A DNA stretch of 9,952 nucleotides from Planctomycetaceae bacterium (lineage in GTDB: Bacteria > Planctomycetota > Planctomycetia > Planctomycetales > Planctomycetaceae). Where the stretch lies: NCBI GenBank assembly GCA_020426085.1, contig JAGQQP010000108.1, positions 1 to 9,952 of the forward strand. The letters run 5' to 3'. The notes under the pieces were generated by a model. That model had not been told where the DNA came from. It searched no databases and worked only from the letters and a program-made list of their open reading frames with translations. A program made the translations under genes and the position numbers. This document shows positions 7,330-9,952 of this stretch, one piece after another (the stretch's first letter is position 1; each line of letters begins with the position of its first letter).

Positions 7330-8604
7330 TTAAACTTTAGGTTCCCAACCTGGTTCGTATTCACGAGTCCAGAGAGCCATGGCATCTTCGTCATTCTGAA
7401 TATGACCGTTGGCAGGATCGCAGGTCATCGTACGACCGGTACGGTGTGCGATGTTACCAAGGTGGCAGAGCAGTGTGCTCTTGTGTCCGATTTCGATCTC
7501 CGCATTCAGGTTCAAAGGCTCATTGTTACGGATAGCATCAATGAAGTTTTGAGCGTGTTCGCTCATGCCCTGATTACCGTCTACTTTTTCGATTTCTTTG
7601 TCCTTCGCGTCCAGGATGCGATAACCGCCGGAAGTACCAAGAATCAAAGTTCCCTTGCTGCCGAAGAAGGTGACAAAGTCATTTTTATGACGGTTACAGC
7701 TGGTACCCTGCCAGGTGATCTGCTTGCCGCCATCAAATTCATAGGCGACCACATGGGTGTCCGGTGTCTGCTGATCATCATCATAGGCATAACGACCACC
7801 ACTGGAGACGACGCGGGTAGGATATTCGGCATCCAGACCCCAGCGGCAGAGATCCAGAGAGTGCACACCGTTATTTCCCAGTTCGCCGTTGCCATACTTC
7901 CAGAACCAGTGCCAGTTGTAATGGATCAGGTTGTCTACATATTTCTGACGGGGAGCAGGTCCCTGCCAGAGATTCCAGTCGAGGTAGGAAGGAGCTTTCT
8001 CATCCGGTTTGTGTCCGATAGAGGGTCGCCAGCGAAAGACCAGGCCGCGAGCCATATACACATCGCCAATCGTTCCTTTACGGAGGTGTTCGACACCTTC
8101 CTGAATCGCGGGCTGGCTGCGTAGCTGAACGCCGTGCTGCACGATCCGCTTGTATTTCTTAGCCGCTTCAATCATTTTGCGGCCTTCAAACAGATTGTGA
8201 GAACCCGGCTTTTCGACATAAACGTCTTTACCAGCCTGACAGGCCCAGATGGTCGCCAGTGAATGCCAGTGATTCGGCGTGGCTACTGTCACCACATCAA
8301 TATCATCGCGGTCAAAGACTTTCCGCATATCGGTTTCGGTTTCGACTTTGCGCCCGTATTTCTTTTCGAACTCAGCCGCCCGTTTGGCAAGAACCTGTTC
8401 ATCGGGATCACACAACAGCACCACATCAGCGCCTTCGATTTCACCAATCGCTTTGATATGTGTTTTACCGCGACCATTCACTCCCAGAACAGCAACTCTG
8501 ATTTTACTGTTAACATCTGCTCGCGCGGTACCAGTCAGCAGGGAGGTGGCTGCGACGGCCCCTGCACTGGTCTGGAGAAAACTGCGTCGTGTGACCTCAC
8601 TCAT
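7330..8604 (-). CDS. Tat-exported Gfo/Idh/MocA-family oxidoreductase
   Basis: 424 residues. The N-terminus carries a twin-arginine signal (TRRSFLQ, Arg6-Arg7) and a hydrophobic Ala-rich stretch with probable cleavage near TARA-D30, so it is exported folded, with bound cofactor. An N-terminal Rossmann fold follows: VAVLGVNGRGKTH (37-49, GxGxxG-like), acidic Asp66 ending strand 2, VVTVATPNHWH (104-114) and the family's Glu-Lys-Pro (131-133). The C-terminal domain contains G-x-L-G-N-N-G-V-H-S-L-D (240-251) with likely catalytic His248 and Asp251. The family uses NAD(P)(H) to oxidise or reduce sugars, inositols and related compounds; the substrate cannot be read here. Large sets of Tat-exported paralogues are typical of planctomycetes and are associated with polysaccharide use. 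An AAAGGG SD lies 6 nt before the ATG. It is monocistronic, bounded by its own promoter and terminator. Confidence 0.95.
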   Translation of the reverse strand: MSEVTRRSFLQTSAGAVAATSLLTGTARADVNSKIRVAVLGVNGRGKTHIKAIGEIEGADVVLLCDPDEQVLAKRAAEFEKKYGRKVETETDMRKVFDRDDIDVVTVATPNHWHSLATIWACQAGKDVYVEKPGSHNLFEGRKMIEAAKKYKRIVQHGVQLRSQPAIQEGVEHLRKGTIGDVYMARGLVFRWRPSIGHKPDEKAPSYLDWNLWQGPAPRQKYVDNLIHYNWHWFWKYGNGELGNNGVHSLDLCRWGLDAEYPTRVVSSGGRYAYDDDQQTPDTHVVAYEFDGGKQITWQGTSCNRHKNDFVTFFGSKGTLILGTSGGYRILDAKDKEIEKVDGNQGMSEHAQNFIDAIRNNEPLNLNAEIEIGHKSTLLCHLGNIAHRTGRTMTCDPANGHIQNDEDAMALWTREYEPGWEPKV

Positions 8605-8686
8605 AATAAACCCTTTGTCTTTTGAATAATAAAAACGTCAACCGGTTTCAGGCTGAACGAAAAAGAACCCCCCGAGTCAATACATT

Positions 8687-8715
8687 ATCGTATGCTGCCT
8701 GCCCGGCATTGTCCA
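8687..8715 (-). promoter_or_regulatory. Predicted promoter of the oxidoreductase gene
   Basis: On the - strand, TGGACA (8715-8710, 5 of 6 matches) is followed after 17 nt by TACGAT (8692-8687, 4 of 6). The start would be near 8680, giving a leader of about 75 nt. The -35 hexamer is one arm of the inverted repeat at 8710-8726. Confidence 0.35.
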
Positions 8716-8726
8716 GACTTTGGACA
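8710..8726. promoter_or_regulatory. Inverted repeat, possible operator
   Basis: A perfect TGTCCA-N5-TGGACA repeat (17 bp overall) lies in the divergent region and overlaps the predicted -35 box of the oxidoreductase. The size and symmetry suit a dimeric repressor site, but no matching regulator is in the window. It is not followed by a T-run in either direction, so it is not a terminator. Confidence 0.35.
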
Positions 8727-8776
8727 GCGGATCCTCAGTTAACAAAACTGGATATTTTCTGAAATAGTTTCTCAAC

Positions 8777-8782
8777 AGGAGA
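8777..8782 (+). promoter_or_regulatory. Strong Shine-Dalgarno preceding a TTG start
   Basis: AGGAGA lies 7 nt before TTG 8790. This is the main reason to consider the 75-codon ORF real in spite of its non-ATG start. Confidence 0.5.
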
Positions 8783-8789
8783 CTTAACG

Positions 8790-9017
8790 TTGTTTACTTT
8801 TAGCAACAACTGCCTGTGCACAGGGACAAACGGCGTTTTCAGGGTTTTTGATGCTGCCAACTGCTCCGCATTTGAATCCATGTTGATCTCGGGAAACATC
8901 ACTGAAGAATCTGAACAGGGTCTGATTGATTTACCAGAGCATTCCCAGTCGACTCACAAGCAAATTCAAACTCCCCTCTCTGATTTGTGTGATATATTTT
9001 TAAAGGATCAACTATGA
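8790..9017 (+). CDS. Possible small protein of unknown function (75 aa)
   Basis: A 75-residue ORF starting with TTG, preceded by AGGAGA at optimal spacing. The first 30 residues contain three cysteines (8, 10, 25) and several aromatics. The C-terminal 45 are polar and acidic (ITEESEQGLIDLPEH) and end in a short hydrophobic-acidic helix-like segment (PLSDLCDIFLKDQL). There is no signal peptide, membrane segment or known motif, and no family I recognise. Its TGA overlaps the ATG of a 27-codon ORF (ATGA), which suggests coupling, and a strong terminator follows. A shorter version could begin at the internal ATG 8880 (46 codons). The alternative is that the region is an untranslated leader or small RNA with a chance ORF. 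Confidence is limited because no homology can be checked. Confidence 0.35.
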   Translation: MFTFSNNCLCTGTNGVFRVFDAANCSAFESMLISGNITEESEQGLIDLPEHSQSTHKQIQTPLSDLCDIFLKDQL

Positions 9018-9097
9018 ATCAAAAACGAATCACAACCTGTCTCTTAATCCAAGCCTGTGATCGAATCATCACTGCAGACACAGTCCACCTGAATTAA
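9014..9097 (+). CDS. Possible 27-aa peptide, leader-peptide-like
   Basis: ATG 9014 overlaps the preceding stop as ATGA and has its own SD, AAGGA (9003-9007), with 6-nt spacing. The peptide begins MNQKRITTCLLIQACDR and ends in TVHLN before TAA at 9095-9097. There is no signal peptide and no strong run of a single amino acid. The two cysteines are at residues 9 and 15. The stop lies 7 nt before a 14-bp terminator stem, the geometry expected of a leader peptide whose translation influences termination ahead of the receiver gene. This is an inference from layout only; it could also be a chance ORF. Confidence 0.3.
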   Translation: MNQKRITTCLLIQACDRIITADTVHLN

Positions 9098-9104
9098 AGA
9101 CATG

Positions 9105-9147
9105 ACAAAACGCTTTCCCGTTTCATGCGGAGAGCGTTTTGTTTTTT
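9105..9147 (+). terminator. Strong intrinsic terminator or attenuator before the receiver gene
   Basis: ACAAAACGCTTTCC (9105-9118) pairs with GGAGAGCGTTTTGT (9129-9142): 14 bp including one T-G wobble, with a 10-nt loop, running into TTTTTT. It ends a + strand transcript from the small-ORF region and lies only 35 bp before the receiver-domain start. A second ACAAAAC at 9154-9160 could also pair with the GTTTTGT of the 3' arm. Confidence 0.9.
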
Positions 9148-9181
9148 CAAAACACAAAACATGCTCAGAAAGAAGCTGCCT

Positions 9182-9781
9182 ATGAAGGTACTAGTCGTCG
9201 ATGAAGTAGGATATACCTGCTACGTGCACACCAGACTGCTCGAGGAACTGGGGTACGAAGTCATCTGTGCCTCGTCCGGATTTGAAGCACTCTCGATTCT
9301 CGAAATGGACAGTGAAATCAAAATCATGTTCTCCGAGCTCGTGATGCGCGAACTGGACGGTCTGGATCTGTTTCTCAAGGTTCAGAAACAGGAACGCTAT
9401 AACGACGACGGGCAGCTGGATTCTCCCATGTTTTTCCTGCTCACATCACTCCAGCCCGGCAGCCAGTCTCAAAATCGTCAATTAGAACGACTGGAACTGG
9501 CCAAGAAACTGGGCATCACAGGTGTCATTTACAAAACACGCGACCGGGAAGAACTGAAACAGGCTTTTGGTCATAATCTGAAAGCGGCACTGGGTGAACT
9601 CTCCGAGGCGGCACCGCTTGACATTCACACCCCGGCACAGCATCTCTGTGAGATCATCAAAGACATCATTGAATCAAAAAATCTGGATGCGGCTGAAGAA
9701 TTTTTCGATCTGATCAAAACACAGACTGAATACCTGGAATTCTTTATTGAAAGCTCGCAAAAACAGGTCGAGACCGCTTAA
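9182..9781 (+). CDS. Atypical response-regulator receiver protein (phosphosite Asp to Glu)
   Basis: 199 residues. A CheY-like receiver domain spans about 1-130. VLVVDE gives the acidic pocket (Asp7, Glu8); FFLLTS has the conserved Thr88; VIYKTRD has the conserved Lys118, but the usual following Pro is Thr. The phosphoacceptor position, in MFSELVMRELDG, is Glu52 (GAG) instead of Asp, and the usual Pro of the 'MP' pair is Arg56. Glu at this site cannot be phosphorylated in the normal way and often mimics the active form in other receivers. A polar insertion (71-80, ERYNDDGQLD) precedes strand 4. The C-terminal 65 residues (135-199) look helical and match no DNA-binding or enzymatic output domain I know, so this may act through protein-protein contacts. 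I chose ATG 9182 because upstream in-frame ATGs (9125, 9161) fall in or just after the terminator hairpin and would add a non-domain extension. The SD is weak (AGAAAG). No histidine kinase is adjacent. Confidence 0.88.
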   Translation: MKVLVVDEVGYTCYVHTRLLEELGYEVICASSGFEALSILEMDSEIKIMFSELVMRELDGLDLFLKVQKQERYNDDGQLDSPMFFLLTSLQPGSQSQNRQLERLELAKKLGITGVIYKTRDREELKQAFGHNLKAALGELSEAAPLDIHTPAQHLCEIIKDIIESKNLDAAEEFFDLIKTQTEYLEFFIESSQKQVETA

Positions 9782-9952
9782 CAACCTGGGGCCATAACTT
9801 CTCCGCCGAAAGTTTGCCTGACAACTGCCCACACTTCCCATTGCTACCTTCCTGCCTTCTCTACTCCCGTCTCCTTTCAATCACGTGAAATTCATGGCAA
9901 CCTGACCGCCAACCGTGTAAGATGCAGTACAGTGATGAGTGTATTACTGTTC

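Noticed and set aside
7246..8124. Long open frame (292 codons) on the + strand opposite the oxidoreductase
   Set aside because: It lies almost wholly antisense to a well-recognised Gfo/Idh/MocA gene, begins inside terminator sequence and has no family features; it reflects codon bias of the real gene.
9125..9181. N-terminal extension of the receiver protein
   Set aside because: ATG 9125 lies in the loop of a strong terminator and the added residues are encoded by the hairpin arm and T-run.
9922..9952. Start of a further gene at the right edge (ATG 9922 or 9935)
   Set aside because: Only 6 to 10 codons are visible and no clear SD precedes either ATG; it cannot be supported. The rest of 9782-9952 is a pyrimidine-rich stretch without a terminator or gene I can identify.

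Overview
The window looks like chromosomal DNA of a planctomycete (phylum Planctomycetota), most like the marine Gimesia/Planctomyces group. This is inferred from the gene families, not from a database match. The markers are a DUF1559 protein with a prepilin-type N-terminus and an H-X9-DG C-terminal motif, an FG-GAP/ASPIC-UnbV (CRTAC1-type) lipoprotein paired with a membrane TPR protein, a Tat-exported Gfo/Idh/MocA oxidoreductase, and several small lipoproteins. Most products appear to be exported or membrane-anchored. No tRNA, rRNA, CRISPR array or insertion sequence was seen.

Layout. At 61-528 two small paralogous lipoprotein genes lie in tandem on the + strand. A secreted purple-acid-phosphatase-like metallophosphoesterase (592-1734, - strand) converges on them and lacks several of the family's metal-binding histidines. 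After a 0.4 kb gene-free stretch, a membrane-anchored TPR protein (2171-3631) and a seven-repeat FG-GAP/ASPIC lipoprotein (3631-5427) form a two-gene operon whose stop and start codons overlap. A 0.3 kb AT-rich spacer with a good sigma-70-type promoter leads to the DUF1559 pseudopilin-like gene (5741-6745). That gene ends in a strong terminator whose 3' arm overlaps the promoter of a small Gly-rich lipoprotein gene (6876-7184). Two strong terminators, one per direction, separate this from the Gfo/Idh/MocA oxidoreductase (7330-8604, - strand).

Right end. The divergent region upstream of the oxidoreductase has a perfect inverted repeat overlapping its probable -35 box. Beyond it, on the + strand, are two possible tiny ORFs (75 and 27 codons) with good Shine-Dalgarno sites and an ATGA overlap. 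A very strong intrinsic terminator follows directly, and 35-40 bp later a receiver-domain gene begins (9182-9781). Its phosphoacceptor aspartate is replaced by glutamate. The arrangement of small ORFs, terminator and atypical receiver resembles a leader/attenuator and is the least ordinary part of the window. The last 170 bp hold no gene I can support.
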